A stretch of 64,000 nucleotides of DNA from Actinomycetota bacterium (lineage in GTDB: Bacteria > Actinomycetota > Geothermincolia > Geothermincolales > RBG-13-55-18): NCBI GenBank assembly GCA_014360655.1, contig JACIXC010000002.1:62001-126000 (forward strand), in the 5' to 3' direction. The notes beneath the pieces were generated by a model. That model had not been told where the DNA came from and did not search any database. It saw only the letters and a list, made by a program, of their open reading frames with translations. A program made the translations under genes and the position numbers. Shown here piece after piece: positions 1 to 11,062 of this stretch (the stretch's first letter is position 1; the number at the start of each line of letters is the position of its first letter).

Positions 1-1164
1 TACCTGATGACCCCGGGGCCTACCCCCATCCCCTCCGAGGTGAGCCTGGTGCAGGCGGAGCCCATCATCCACCACCGCACCCCCGCCTACATGGAGCTCT
101 TCGTGCGCATGGTGGAGGGGCTGAAGAAGGTGTTGCTCACCGAGAACGACGTGCTCACCTTCGCCGCCTCGGGGACCGGGGCCATGGAGGCGGCGGTTGC
201 CAACTGCTTCAGCCCGGGGGACCGCGTGCTGGTGGCCGCGGGAGGCAAGTTCGGGCAGCGCTTCGGCGAGATAGCCGAGGAATACAGGCTAGCGGTGGAG
301 CACTACGAATATCCCTGGGACGAGGCGGCCGACCCCGACGTCATATCACGCATGCTGCACGATAAACCCGACATCAAAGGGGTTTTCGTCACCCACAGCG
401 AGACCTCGACGGGCATCGTCAACGACGTGCGCACCATCGGTGAGGTGGTCAAAGACACGCCTGCCATCCTGGTGGTCGACTCCATCAGCGGGGCGGGGGC
501 CCTGGAGCTCCGCACCGACGCGTGGAACATCGACGTCCTGGTGACCGGATCCCAGAAGGCCCTCATGACGCCCCCGGGGCTGGCGGCGGCGGCGGTGAGC
601 GAGAAGGCCTGGGAATTAGTGGAAAAGGCGGAGTCGCCGGCCTACTACTTCTCCTTCAAGAAGGCGCGCAAGAAGTACCGTTCCGACACCCCGGAAACGC
701 CCTTCACCCCGGCGGTCAGCCTGGTCAAGGCCATGTCCGCGGCGGTGGATATCCTGCTCGAGGAAGGCCTGGAGGCGGCCTGGGAACGCCACCGCGTGCT
801 GGCGCTGTGCACCCGCGCCGCGGTGCAGGCCATGGGCCTGGAGCTCTTCCCCAAGGTGCTCGACCGCGCTTTCGCGGTGACGGCGGTCAAGGCCCCGGAA
901 GGGATAGGCGGCGGGGACATCGTACGGCACATGAACCGGGTGCACGGGGTGATCATCGCCGGCGGCCAGGAGCACCTGAAGGGAAAGATCTTCCGCATCG
1001 GGCACGTGGGATACTACAACTTCTTCGACATGGCCGTGGCCATCGCGGCGCTGGAGCTGACCCTCAAGGAACTGGGACACCCTCTCGAGCTGGGGGCGGG
1101 CGTAGGCGCCGCGGAGCGGGTATACTTGGAATTGACGCCGCAGGCCCAGTCGCGACGAGAGTGA
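1..1164 (+). CDS. Class V PLP aminotransferase (serine-pyruvate aminotransferase-like), 5' end cut off
   Basis: This is a pyridoxal-phosphate aminotransferase of the alanine-glyoxylate/serine-pyruvate family. The open frame runs off the left edge: the first codons read Tyr-Leu directly before MTPGPTPIP, which matches the usual family N-terminus (YLLTPGPTP), so the first in-frame ATG at base 7 is probably not the true start. The Schiff-base lysine lies in the motif VTGSQKAL, codon 556-558. The gene stands 133 bases upstream of serA in the same direction. The context suggests a role in phosphoserine/serine or glycine metabolism with SerA, as in several anaerobes and archaea. The family is clear; the exact substrate is inferred. 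Confidence 0.85.
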   Translation, partial: YLMTPGPTPIPSEVSLVQAEPIIHHRTPAYMELFVRMVEGLKKVLLTENDVLTFAASGTGAMEAAVANCFSPGDRVLVAAGGKFGQRFGEIAEEYRLAVEHYEYPWDEAADPDVISRMLHDKPDIKGVFVTHSETSTGIVNDVRTIGEVVKDTPAILVVDSISGAGALELRTDAWNIDVLVTGSQKALMTPPGLAAAAVSEKAWELVEKAESPAYYFSFKKARKKYRSDTPETPFTPAVSLVKAMSAAVDILLEEGLEAAWERHRVLALCTRAAVQAMGLELFPKVLDRAFAVTAVKAPEGIGGGDIVRHMNRVHGVIIAGGQEHLKGKIFRIGHVGYYNFFDMAVAIAALELTLKELGHPLELGAGVGAAERVYLELTPQAQSRRE

Positions 1165-1297
1165 GGGCGGGAGCAACCACGGAAAACCCCGGGATGACGG
1201 GTTAACGGGGATACGACGGGCGAAGATAAGCAAACATGGCGTGGATGAGGAAGGCCGGCCGCAGGCGCGGTGAGAGCAACGGAGAAAGGAGGGAAGC

Positions 1298-2881
1298 TTG
1301 GCGCGTATCCTGGTCAGGGAGAGGATAGCGGAGAGCGGGATCGAGTTCCTGCGCAGGGATTTCGAAGTCGATTACCTGACGGACATCGACCGCGATGAGC
1401 TGCTCCGTCGCATCGCCGACTACGACGCGCTCATCGTGCGCAGCGCCACCAAGGTTGACGCAGAGGTCATCCGGGCTGGGGAGAGGCTAAGGGTGATCGG
1501 AAGGGCCGGCGTGGGCGTGGACAACATCGACGTGGAGGCGGCCACCAAGCGGGGCATCATGGTCATCAACGCCCCCCAGAGCAACGTCATCTCGGCCGCG
1601 GAGCAGACCATGGCCCTGCTGCTGGCGCTCTGCCGCAACATCCCCGAGGCCGTCAACTCCCTGCGCGCGAAACGCTGGGACCGCAAGAGTTTCGAGGGCG
1701 TGGAGCTCTACCAGAAGGTCATGGGCATCGTGGGGCTGGGGCGCATCGGCACCCTGGTGGCGCAGCGCTGTCAGGCCTTCGGGATGCGCGTTCTGGCCTA
1801 CGACCCTTACGTCTCGGAGGACAAGGCGCGCAAGATCAACGTTGAGCTCGTCTCCAGGCTGGACGACGTGCTGCGGGAGGCGGATTTCATCTCCGTGCAC
1901 CTGCCCAAGACCTCCGAGACCTACCACCTCCTGGGCGAGGAGGAGTTCGCGAAGATGAAGGACGGGGTGCGCATCCTCAACGTGGCCCGTGGGGGCATCA
2001 TCGACGAGGAAGCCCTGCAGCGAGCGCTGGAGTCGGGCAAGGTGGCGGGAGCGGCGCTGGACGTCTTCGAGAAGGAACCGGCCACGGAGTGCCCCCTCGT
2101 CGAGCACCCCAACGTCATCGCCACCCCGCACCTGGGGGCCTCCACGCAGGAGGCGCAGGACCGGGCCGGGGTGATGATCGCGGAGCAGGTGGCGGCTGCC
2201 CTCAAGGGCGAGTTCGTTCCCAATGTGGTCAACCTGCAGGTGCCTGCGGAGGTGGACGACACGGTGCGCATGTTCATGCCACTGGCGGAAAAACTTGGCT
2301 TGCTCCTAACCCACCTGGTGGAGGGCCACGTGGACGGCATCGAGCTCGAGTACCTGGGAGAGCTGGCCAACCACGAGACGGGCGTGCTCACCGTGGCCGT
2401 GCTCAAGGGCTTCTTCGAGAAGGTGGTCTTCGAGCCCGTGAATTACGTGAACGCTCCCCTCTTCGCCAAGGAGAGGGGTATCGCGGTGCGGGAGACGAAA
2501 TCGGAACAGACGCGGGATTACGTGAACCTCATCATGGTGCGCGGCCGCCGCAACAGGAAGGCGGTGGCGGTGGGGGGTACCCTGGTAGGTCTTTCCAACA
2601 CGGAGCGCTTCGTGCACGTCTACGAGTATGACATCGACCTCGGGCCCTCCCGCTACATGGCCTTCTTCCGCTACGCCGACGTGCCGGGCATGATCGGCAG
2701 GATCGGCACCATACTGGGGGACCACAACATAAACATCGCGCACATGCAGGTGGGAAGGAAGAAGATAGGAGGGGAGGCGGTGATGGGGATCAACGTGGAC
2801 GTCCCCATCCCGGACGAGGTGATGGAGGAGATCCGGCGCGTGCCCAAGGTGAAGGAAGGGAAGTTCATACAGCTATGGTGA
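1298..2881 (+). CDS. serA: D-3-phosphoglycerate dehydrogenase
   Basis: SerA oxidises 3-phosphoglycerate to 3-phosphohydroxypyruvate, the first step of serine synthesis. The 527-residue length fits the long SerA type: an N-terminal substrate and NAD-binding core, an intervening domain and a C-terminal ACT domain. Visible motifs are GRAGVGVDNID, the Rossmann glycine loop GLGRIG near residue 147, NVARGGIIDE with the catalytic Arg, and TPHLGAST with the catalytic His. The ACT domain (VPGMIGRIGTILG) occupies the last 80 residues and usually mediates serine feedback. The start is TTG at 1298, supported by an AGGAGG-like site a few bases upstream. It is followed 21 bases later by leuA. Confidence 0.96.
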   Translation: MARILVRERIAESGIEFLRRDFEVDYLTDIDRDELLRRIADYDALIVRSATKVDAEVIRAGERLRVIGRAGVGVDNIDVEAATKRGIMVINAPQSNVISAAEQTMALLLALCRNIPEAVNSLRAKRWDRKSFEGVELYQKVMGIVGLGRIGTLVAQRCQAFGMRVLAYDPYVSEDKARKINVELVSRLDDVLREADFISVHLPKTSETYHLLGEEEFAKMKDGVRILNVARGGIIDEEALQRALESGKVAGAALDVFEKEPATECPLVEHPNVIATPHLGASTQEAQDRAGVMIAEQVAAALKGEFVPNVVNLQVPAEVDDTVRMFMPLAEKLGLLLTHLVEGHVDGIELEYLGELANHETGVLTVAVLKGFFEKVVFEPVNYVNAPLFAKERGIAVRETKSEQTRDYVNLIMVRGRRNRKAVAVGGTLVGLSNTERFVHVYEYDIDLGPSRYMAFFRYADVPGMIGRIGTILGDHNINIAHMQVGRKKIGGEAVMGINVDVPIPDEVMEEIRRVPKVKEGKFIQLW

Positions 2882-2902
2882 GAGAACGGGGAGGATGACC
2901 CA

Positions 2903-4489
<1,587 letters not shown>

Positions 4490-4508
4490 CCTTCTTTCGG
4501 GAGACGCA

Positions 4509-5774
4509 ATGGGTCAGACCATCACCGAGAAGATCCTCGCCTACCATGCGGGGCGGGAGGAGGTACGCCCGGGCGAGCTGGTGAACGTGCGCGTGGACCT
4601 CGCCCTGGCCAACGACATCACCGCTCCCCTGGCCATCGAGGCCTTCCGCGCCATGGGCGCCGAGAGGGTGTTCGATCCCGCCCGGGTGGTCATGGTGCCG
4701 GACCATTTCACCCCCGCCCGCGACATGGCGGCGGCGCGCAACTGCGCCCTCATGCGGGATTTCGCGCGCGAGCAGGGACTGGAGAACTACTACGAGATCG
4801 GCAGGGTGGGCATCGAGCACGTCCTGCTGCCCGAGGAAGGGCTGGTGCTTCCCGGGGAGCTGGTGGTGGGAGCCGATTCCCACACCTGCACCTACGGCGC
4901 CCTGGGAGCTTTTTCCACCGGCGTGGGCTCCAGCGACCTGGCCATGGCCATGGCGCTGGGGGAGATATGGCTGCGGGTGCCGGAGAGCATGCTCTTCGTG
5001 TTCGAGGGGAAGCTCCCTCCCTGGGTGGGCGGCAAGGACCTCATCCTCCATACCATCGGGAGGATAGGGGTGGACGGGGCCCGTTACCGCGCCATGGAGT
5101 TCCGCGGGCCGGTGGTGGAGGAGCTCTCCATGGATTCCCGCTTCACCATGGCCAACATGGCGGTGGAGGCGGGGGCCAAGAACGGCGTCTTCCACGTGGA
5201 CGCGAGGACGAGAGCATGGCTGGAGGGCAGGGCAAGCCGGACCTACCGCGAGTTCACCAGCGACGGGGACGCCGCATACGTGGAAGAGATCACCATAGAG
5301 GTGAGCGACCTGGAGCCGCAGGTGGCCTTCCCCCACCTGCCCTCCAACGTGAGGCCCGTCTCCGAGGCGTCGGGGGTGGAGATAGACCAGGTGGTCATCG
5401 GCTCGTGCACCAACGGCAGGCTGGAGGACATGGAGATAGCCGCGGGCATACTGGCGGGCCGCCGCGTGCATCCCCGCGTGCGGGCCATCGTCTTCCCCGG
5501 CTCGCGCGCCGTGCTGCTGGAGATGGTGCGGCGTGGCTGGATGGAGGCGTTCCTGGAGGCGGGGGCGGCGGTGAGCACGCCCACCTGCGGGCCCTGCCTT
5601 GGGGGGCACATGGGGGTGCTGGCCGAGGGCGAGCGGGCCCTCTCCACCACCAACCGCAATTTCGTGGGGCGCATGGGCCACACCGGCAGCGAGGTCTACC
5701 TGTGCGGGCCGGCGGTGGCGGCCGCCTCCGCGGTGACGGGCAGGATAACCCACCCCGGGGAGGTGGCGGCATGA
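4509..5774 (+). CDS. leuC: 3-isopropylmalate dehydratase large subunit (LeuC/aconitase family)
   Basis: This is the iron-sulfur subunit of isopropylmalate isomerase. At 421 residues it has the size of the compact LeuC/homoaconitase-like class rather than the roughly 470-residue proteobacterial form. The three [4Fe-4S] ligands are visible as C300 (IGSCTNG) and C360/C363 (PTCGPC). The [19 protein letters not shown] segment is the family signature. It overlaps leuD by 4 bases (ATGA), so the two subunits are probably translated together. Only one large/small pair is seen in this window although both leuA and cimA are present, so the enzyme probably also isomerises citramalate to 3-methylmalate. 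Confidence 0.93.
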   Translation: MGQTITEKILAYHAGREEVRPGELVNVRVDLALANDITAPLAIEAFRAMGAERVFDPARVVMVPDHFTPARDMAAARNCALMRDFAREQGLENYYEIGRVGIEHVLLPEEGLVLPGELVVGADSHTCTYGALGAFSTGVGSSDLAMAMALGEIWLRVPESMLFVFEGKLPPWVGGKDLILHTIGRIGVDGARYRAMEFRGPVVEELSMDSRFTMANMAVEAGAKNGVFHVDARTRAWLEGRASRTYREFTSDGDAAYVEEITIEVSDLEPQVAFPHLPSNVRPVSEASGVEIDQVVIGSCTNGRLEDMEIAAGILAGRRVHPRVRAIVFPGSRAVLLEMVRRGWMEAFLEAGAAVSTPTCGPCLGGHMGVLAEGERALSTTNRNFVGRMGHTGSEVYLCGPAVAAASAVTGRITHPGEVAA

Positions 5775-6289
5775 CGGGCGGCATGGTGCTTGCGGGGAGA
5801 GCCTGGCGTTACGGGAAGAACGTGGACACGGACGTGATCATCCCGGCGCGCTACCTCACGGCCACCTCCGCGGAGGAGCTGGGGGCCCACTGCCTTGAGG
5901 ACCTGGACCCCGACTTCGCGCGCCGCGTGCGGCCCGGGGACATCATCGTGGCCGAGGAGAACTTCGGCTCCGGGTCCTCGCGCGAGCACGCCCCCTTGGC
6001 CATCAAGGGCTGCGGTGTGTCCTGCGTCATCGCCTCCTCCTTCGCGCGGATCTTCTACCGCAATGCCATAAACGTGGGCCTGCCCATCCTGGAATGCCCG
6101 CAGGCGGTGGAGGACATAGGCACGGGTGACGAGCTGCGCGTGGACCTCGCGGCGGGGACCATCGAGAACCTGGCGACTGGTAAAGTATTCCATGCCGAAC
6201 CCTTCCCGGATTTCATGCGCGAGATAATATCCCTGGGAGGGCTGGTGGAATACGTGCGGAGGAGGCTGCAGGCACGCGAGGGCCGCTGA
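5771..6289 (+). CDS. leuD: 3-isopropylmalate dehydratase small subunit
   Basis: LeuD supplies the swivelling domain that completes the isomerase active site with LeuC. The protein is 172 residues. It starts at the ATG that overlaps the leuC stop (ATGA); longer in-frame extensions upstream only shadow leuC. Family motifs are [13 protein letters not shown] near the N-terminus and [12 protein letters not shown], the substrate-recognition loop. The C-terminal part ([15 protein letters not shown]) is also typical. leuB follows after about 50 bases. Confidence 0.95.
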   Translation: MTGGMVLAGRAWRYGKNVDTDVIIPARYLTATSAEELGAHCLEDLDPDFARRVRPGDIIVAEENFGSGSSREHAPLAIKGCGVSCVIASSFARIFYRNAINVGLPILECPQAVEDIGTGDELRVDLAAGTIENLATGKVFHAEPFPDFMREIISLGGLVEYVRRRLQAREGR

Positions 6290-6341
6290 AGCCGCGCCGG
6301 GTCGTGCGGGAACGGTGATGAATGCGAGGAAGCGAGGAGCG

Positions 6342-7403
6342 ATGATGTACAGGATAGCGGTGATACCGGGTGACGGGACGGGCCCGGAGGTGGTGCGCGA
6401 GGGCATGAAGGCGCTGGAGGCGGCGGCCGCGGCGAGCGGCTTCGATTTCCAGCACACCTATTTCGATTTCGGTGGGCAGCGTTACCTGGACACGGGCCTC
6501 ACCCTCACCGACGACGAACTCGAGGAACTGCGCACCTATGACGCCATCTTCCTGGGGGCCATAGGGCATCCCGACGTCAAGCCCGGCATCCTGGAGCAGG
6601 ACATCCTGCTCAAGATCCGCTTCGGGCTGGACCAGTACATCAACCTGCGCCCGGTCAAGCTCTACCCGGGCGTGGACTGCCCTCTCAAGGACAAGGGCCC
6701 GGAGGACATAGATTTCGTGGTGGTGAGGGAGAACACGGAGGGGCTTTACGCGGGCACCGGAGGTTTCCTGCGCAAGGGCACGCCCGACGAGGTGGCGGTG
6801 CAGGAGAGCGTGAACACGCGCAAGGGCGTGGAGCGCTGCATCCGCTTCGCCTTCGAGTACTGTCAGCGGCGGAACAAGGGACGGAAGCTGACCCTGTGCG
6901 GCAAGACCAACGTGCTCACCTACGCCTGGGACCTCTGGGAGCGCGCCTTCCGCGAGGTGGCCCCCGAGTACCCGGACATCCAGACGGATTACGCCCACGT
7001 GGACGCCATCTGCATGTGGTTCGTGAAGAACCCGGAGTGGTTCGACGTGGTGGTCACGGACAACATGTTCGGTGACATCATAACCGACCTGGGGGCCATG
7101 ATCCAGGGGGGTATGGGCATCGCCGCGGGGGGCAACATCAACCCCGAGGGCACCTCCATGTTCGAGCCCATAGGCGGCTCGGCGCCGAAGTACACGGGAA
7201 AGAACGTCATCAACCCCCTGGCGGCCATCTGCGCGGTGCAGATGATGCTGGACCACCTGGGCGAGCGGGAGGCCGCGGAGCGCGTGGAGCGGGCTGTGAT
7301 GCGCGTCTGCTCCCGGGACCTCCTCTCCCTATCCGCGGGCAGGATGGGCAAGTCCACTACTGAAGTGGGTGATCTTGTCGTAAAATACATCCGTGAGGCC
7401 TGA
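6342..7403 (+). CDS. leuB: 3-isopropylmalate dehydrogenase (isocitrate/isopropylmalate dehydrogenase family)
   Basis: LeuB oxidatively decarboxylates 3-isopropylmalate to 2-oxoisocaproate. In this setting it probably also acts on 3-methylmalate in the citramalate route to isoleucine. The reading frame gives 353 residues from ATG 6342 (ATG 6345 is equally possible; a GAGGAG site lies just upstream). Motifs seen are VIPGDGTGPEV at the N-terminus, VVRENTEGLYAG, and the metal/NAD-binding TDNMFGDIITDLGA with FEPIGGSAP. The sequence resembles the archaeal and anaerobe type more than E. coli LeuB, so tartrate or isohomocitrate dehydrogenase activity cannot be excluded by sequence alone. Gene order leuA-C-D-B supports the assignment. 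Confidence 0.92.
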   Translation: MMYRIAVIPGDGTGPEVVREGMKALEAAAAASGFDFQHTYFDFGGQRYLDTGLTLTDDELEELRTYDAIFLGAIGHPDVKPGILEQDILLKIRFGLDQYINLRPVKLYPGVDCPLKDKGPEDIDFVVVRENTEGLYAGTGGFLRKGTPDEVAVQESVNTRKGVERCIRFAFEYCQRRNKGRKLTLCGKTNVLTYAWDLWERAFREVAPEYPDIQTDYAHVDAICMWFVKNPEWFDVVVTDNMFGDIITDLGAMIQGGMGIAAGGNINPEGTSMFEPIGGSAPKYTGKNVINPLAAICAVQMMLDHLGEREAAERVERAVMRVCSRDLLSLSAGRMGKSTTEVGDLVVKYIREA

Positions 7404-7449
7404 GGCCGCGTGAGGGCGGGAGCAGGACGCGAGGCGGAAGGAGTCATAG

Positions 7450-8367
7450 ATGCCGATACAGGAAGTGGAAAAGATCTGGATGGACGGCGAGCTTGTGGAC
7501 TGGGCGGAGGCCCGCGTGCACCTGCTCTCCCATTCCCTGCATTACGGGTCGGGTGTCTTCGAGGGCATAAGGGCCTACGAGACGCCGCGGGGAGCGGCGG
7601 TGTTCCGCCTGGCCGACCACATGAGGAGGCTCTTCCGCTCGGCGTCCATCTACCGCATGCCCATACCCTTCTCCCTGGAGGAGCTGATGGAGGCCACGAG
7701 GGTAGTCATCCGGGCCAACGGGCTCAAGAGCTGCTACATCCGCCCCATCGCCTTCCGCGGTTACGGCGAGATGGGGCTGCACCCCCTGGCGGCTCCGGTC
7801 AACGTGGCCATAGCCGTTTGGCCGTGGGGCGCGTACCTGGGCGAGGAGGGCATCCGGAACGGCGTGCGCGCCAAGGTCTCCTCCTTCCGCCGCAACGAGG
7901 CCAACAGCATCCCCACCGCGGCCAAGGCCACCGGGCAGTACCTGAACTCCATCCTGGCCAAGATGGAGGTGACCGAGGCCGGGTACGACGAGGCCATCCT
8001 CCTCAACATGCACGGGCACGTGGCCGACGGGGCGGGGGAGAACATCTTCGTGGTGAGGAACGGGTACCTCTACACGCCTCCCACCTCCTCGGGCGCCCTG
8101 GAGGGCATCACGCGCGACTCGGTGATGCGCATCGCGGAGGAGCTGGAGATACCCTGCCGCGAGAAAGACCTGGTGCGCACGGACCTCTACACCGCCGACG
8201 AGGCCTTCTTCACCGGGACGGCGGCGGAGGTGGTGCCCATACGCGAGGTGGACGACCGGCCCCTGGGAGATCCCGGACCGATCACCCGCAGCATCCAGGA
8301 GAAGTTCTTCCGCATCGTGAGGGGCGAGGAGAAGGCCTACGAGCAGTGGCTGGACTACGTGGATTAA
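7450..8367 (+). CDS. ilvE: Branched-chain amino acid aminotransferase (class IV)
   Basis: IlvE transaminates the 2-oxo acids of leucine, isoleucine and valine with glutamate. The 305-residue length matches the bacterial enzyme. The PLP lysine is K159 in the motif PTAAKATGQYLNS. Downstream are the class IV signatures GAGENIFVV, LEGITRDSV and TGTAAEVVPI. An AAGGAG site lies about 8 bases before the ATG at 7450. It ends the leu block and precedes cimA, with a structured leader between them, so it serves both the leucine and isoleucine branches. Confidence 0.95.
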   Translation: MPIQEVEKIWMDGELVDWAEARVHLLSHSLHYGSGVFEGIRAYETPRGAAVFRLADHMRRLFRSASIYRMPIPFSLEELMEATRVVIRANGLKSCYIRPIAFRGYGEMGLHPLAAPVNVAIAVWPWGAYLGEEGIRNGVRAKVSSFRRNEANSIPTAAKATGQYLNSILAKMEVTEAGYDEAILLNMHGHVADGAGENIFVVRNGYLYTPPTSSGALEGITRDSVMRIAEELEIPCREKDLVRTDLYTADEAFFTGTAAEVVPIREVDDRPLGDPGPITRSIQEKFFRIVRGEEKAYEQWLDYVD

Positions 8368-8392
8368 AGGCCGGCCGCGGTAGGTCGAGCGT

Positions 8393-8453
8393 CCGTGCCC
8401 GCCCGCGGGACGTCAGTTGCATTATTCCCATAATATGGAAGCAACGGCACGGG
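8393..8453 (+). promoter_or_regulatory. Predicted structured leader RNA upstream of cimA
   Basis: CCGTGCC at 8393-8399 pairs with GGCACGG at 8446-8452. GTTGC at 8416-8420 pairs with GCAAC at 8441-8445, contiguous on the 3' side. Inside that, ATTAT (8421-8425) can pair with ATAAT (8430-8434). The 5' side carries a 16-base GC-rich insert, and an alternative helix GTCC (8391)/GGAC is possible. The element sits 30 bases before the cimA start. It matches no riboswitch or T-box class I recognise. A terminator remnant for ilvE or a cis-regulator are both possible. Confidence 0.4.
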
Positions 8454-8482
8454 AGCATTAGCGGAAGAGAAGAGTGGTGATC

Positions 8483-10060
8483 ATGGAGGAAAGGTCCGTC
8501 AAGATCTACGACACCACCCTGCGCGACGGGGCGCAGAGGGAGGGGGTTTCCCTCTCCGTGGAGGACAAGCTGAAGATCCTGCGGCGCCTCGACGACTTCG
8601 GCGTGCACTACGTGGAATGCGGTTTTCCCGGCTCGAACCCCAAGGACGAGGAACTCTTCCGGCGCCTTAAGGAGGTGGACCTGCGGCATGCCGTCCCGGT
8701 GGCTTTCGGCTCCACCCGCAAGGCCATGATCGGTGCGGACAAGGACCGCAACCTGGAGGATCTGCTGCGCGCGGAGACGCCGGCGGTGTGCATCGTCGGC
8801 AAGAGCTGGGAACTGCACGTGCGCACCGCCCTGCGCACCGGCCTGGACGAGAACCTCTTCATGATCGCAGACTCCGTGGAGTACATGAAGCGCCGCGGCC
8901 GCGAGGTCGTCTACGACGCCGAGCACTTCTTCGACGCCTACAAGGACAACCCCCGCTACGCCATGGAGACGGTGAAGGCGGCGGTGGAAGCTGGCGCGGA
9001 CTGGGTCTGCCTATGCGACACCAACGGCGGGACCCTGCCCTGGGAGGTGCAGGAGATAATGCGCCGCGCCAGGGAAGAGATACCCGTGCCCCTGGGCATA
9101 CACGCGCACGACGACAGCGAGTGCGCCGTTGCGGTCAGCCTGGTGGCGGTGGCGGAAGGGGCGGACATGGTGCAGGGGACCATCAACGGGTACGGGGAGC
9201 GCTGCGGCAACGCGAACCTGTGCTCCATAATCCCGGCCCTGGTGCTCAAGATGGGCATCCCGGCGGTTTCTCCGCAGGCCCTCGCCGGCCTCACGGAGCT
9301 CTCTCATTACGTGAGCGAGATCGCCAACATCAAGCCGGACCTGCACCAGCCTTACGTGGGACAGATGGCCTTCGCGCACAAGGGAGGCATGCACGTGAGC
9401 GCGGTGACGAGGGACCCCGAGACGTACGAGCATATCCGCCCCGAGCTGGTGGGCAACATGCAGCGCATCGAGGTCTCCGAGCTCTCCGGCAAGTCCACCA
9501 TCATCATCAAGGGGAAGGAACTGGGCGTGGACCTCTCCCGCCATCCCGAGAAGGTGCAGGAGATCCTGGACATGATCAAGGAGATGGAGCACCGGGGCTA
9601 CCACTTCGAGGCCGCCGACGGCTCCCTGGAGCTGCTCATGCGCCGCGCCCTGGGCATGCACCGCGTCTTCTTCCGCCTGGAGAGCTTCCGGGTGATCATG
9701 GAGAAGCGCGAGGACGGCAAGGTGGTCACCGAGGCCACCATCAAGGTGCACGTGCGCGGCAGGCGCATCATCGCCACCGCGGAGGGGAACGGTCCGGTGA
9801 ACGCGCTGGACAACGCGTTGCGCCTGGCCATCGGGCGCGCTTATCCAGAGCTGGAAGACATCGACCTCTCCGACTACAAGGTCATCATCCTCGACCCGGA
9901 GAAGGCCACCGCGGCGGTTACCCGCGTGCTCATCGAGAGCGGCGACGGGGAGAAGACCTGGGGCACCGTCGGCGTCTCCGAGAACATCATCGAGGCCTCC
10001 TGGCAGGCCCTGGTGGACTCCGTGGAGTACGGCCTCCTGCACAAGAAGGCGCAGCCCTGA
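8483..10060 (+). CDS. cimA: (R)-citramalate synthase
   Basis: CimA condenses pyruvate and acetyl-CoA to citramalate, which feeds 2-oxobutyrate for isoleucine without threonine deaminase. The protein is about 525 residues. It has the DRE-TIM barrel opening YDTTLRDGAQREG, the metal site HAHDDSECAVA and the CimA/homocitrate-type signature QGTINGYGERCGNANL, followed by a LeuA-type dimerisation domain (TEATIKVHVRGRR, GVSENIIEASWQAL). These motifs separate it from LeuA at 2903. ATG 8483 is preferred; a GTG lies 9 bases upstream. With leuC/D/B and ilvE upstream it completes a citramalate pathway to isoleucine. Confidence 0.93.
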   Translation: MEERSVKIYDTTLRDGAQREGVSLSVEDKLKILRRLDDFGVHYVECGFPGSNPKDEELFRRLKEVDLRHAVPVAFGSTRKAMIGADKDRNLEDLLRAETPAVCIVGKSWELHVRTALRTGLDENLFMIADSVEYMKRRGREVVYDAEHFFDAYKDNPRYAMETVKAAVEAGADWVCLCDTNGGTLPWEVQEIMRRAREEIPVPLGIHAHDDSECAVAVSLVAVAEGADMVQGTINGYGERCGNANLCSIIPALVLKMGIPAVSPQALAGLTELSHYVSEIANIKPDLHQPYVGQMAFAHKGGMHVSAVTRDPETYEHIRPELVGNMQRIEVSELSGKSTIIIKGKELGVDLSRHPEKVQEILDMIKEMEHRGYHFEAADGSLELLMRRALGMHRVFFRLESFRVIMEKREDGKVVTEATIKVHVRGRRIIATAEGNGPVNALDNALRLAIGRAYPELEDIDLSDYKVIILDPEKATAAVTRVLIESGDGEKTWGTVGVSENIIEASWQALVDSVEYGLLHKKAQP

Positions 10061-10077
10061 ATATTCCATAATCTACC

Positions 10078-10863
10078 ATGAAGATCGCGAGGTACCGGCA
10101 CAAGGGGCACATACGTTTCGGGGTGCTGGAGGACGGCCTCCTGCACGAGATCGAGCGCACCCCCTTCACCGGGATACGCAGGCAGGGAAGGACCTGCCGC
10201 CTGGAGGAGGTGGAGCTCCTCACCCCCGTCTATCCCCAGAAGATAATCGCCGTGGGGCTCAACTACCGGGACCATGCCGAGGAGCTGCGCATGCCCATCC
10301 CCGACGAGCCGGTGCTCTTCATGAAACCCCCCTCCTCGCTGCTCGCCCACGGGGGCGAGATAGTCTACCCTTCCATGAGCCGGCGCGTGGACTACGAGGC
10401 GGAGCTGGTGCTGGTATGCGGGAAGGAATGTCGCGACGTCTCACCCCGGGAAGCCTCCTCCTGCATCCTCGGCTACACCTGCGGGAACGACGTCACCGCC
10501 CGCGACCTGCAGGCCAAGGACGGGCAGTGGACGCGCTGCAAGAGCATCGATACCTTCTGCCCCCTGGGCCCCTTCATCGAGACGGAAGTGGACGTGCAGG
10601 AGCTGGTGGTGGAGCTGCGCCTCAACGGAGAAGTACGCCAGTCCTCGGCGGCCTCCAACATGATCTTCACGCCGCAGGAGCTCCTGAGCTTCACCTCGCG
10701 CGTCATGACCCTCTATCCCGGGGACGTCATCATGACCGGGACGCCCCCCGGCGTGGGGGAGATGTTCCCCGGTGACGTGGTGGAGGTGGTCATCGAGGGC
10801 GTGGGCACCCTCCGCAACACCGTTACTGCCGAGGGGCGAAGCAGCGAGATAGTGGAAGAATGA
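10078..10863 (+). CDS. Fumarylacetoacetate hydrolase family protein
   Basis: This is a 261-residue member of the FAH superfamily, whose members hydrolyse or decarboxylate beta-diketo or oxo acids (for example acylpyruvases, oxaloacetate decarboxylases and 2-hydroxyhepta-diene-dioate isomerases). Probable divalent-metal ligands are E107 and E109 (VDYEAEL) and D138 (GNDVTARDLQ). The C-terminal motif MTGTPPGVG is also typical. It begins 18 bases after cimA without a convincing Shine-Dalgarno site, so it may depend on translation of the upstream gene. The substrate cannot be told from sequence. It is the last gene before a mobile-element scar. Confidence 0.85.
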   Translation: MKIARYRHKGHIRFGVLEDGLLHEIERTPFTGIRRQGRTCRLEEVELLTPVYPQKIIAVGLNYRDHAEELRMPIPDEPVLFMKPPSSLLAHGGEIVYPSMSRRVDYEAELVLVCGKECRDVSPREASSCILGYTCGNDVTARDLQAKDGQWTRCKSIDTFCPLGPFIETEVDVQELVVELRLNGEVRQSSAASNMIFTPQELLSFTSRVMTLYPGDVIMTGTPPGVGEMFPGDVVEVVIEGVGTLRNTVTAEGRSSEIVEE

Positions 10864-10892
10864 CGGTAAGCACCTGCCGGAATGGCAACATG

Positions 10893-11062
10893 GCACGGCG
10901 GCAGGTCATCCTGGCATTTCCGCAGTGGTGAAAGTGCTCTATCCAGCGCAGCCTCCTTCTGGCCTCCTTGGAGAGGACCTCGCCCATCATTCTCTCCAAC
11001 CTCCATTGATGGGGAAGCCTGGTGTGGTAGATACTAGTGGTGGTTCCAACTGAACCCTTCAT
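10893..11062 (-). pseudogene. Truncated IS-type transposase/integrase, N-terminal helix-turn-helix fragment
   Basis: On the minus strand an ATG at 11062 is preceded by a strong AGGAGGTG site. The frame reads through a segment resembling the N-terminus of IS481/IS3-like transposases (LSKEARRRLRWIEHF, then NARMTCRR). In intact relatives as I know them this continues into an HTH motif and an rve catalytic domain. Here the similarity stops at about 10893, shortly before the end of the FAH-family gene, and no DDE domain follows. It is a decayed or 3'-truncated insertion. Family placement is from pattern recognition only. Confidence 0.55.

Noticed and set aside
8368-8482. T-box or tRNA upstream of cimA
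   Set aside because: No T-box sequence (AGGGTGGNACCGCG) or specifier loop is present and no cloverleaf folds. Only the nested hairpin reported separately remains.
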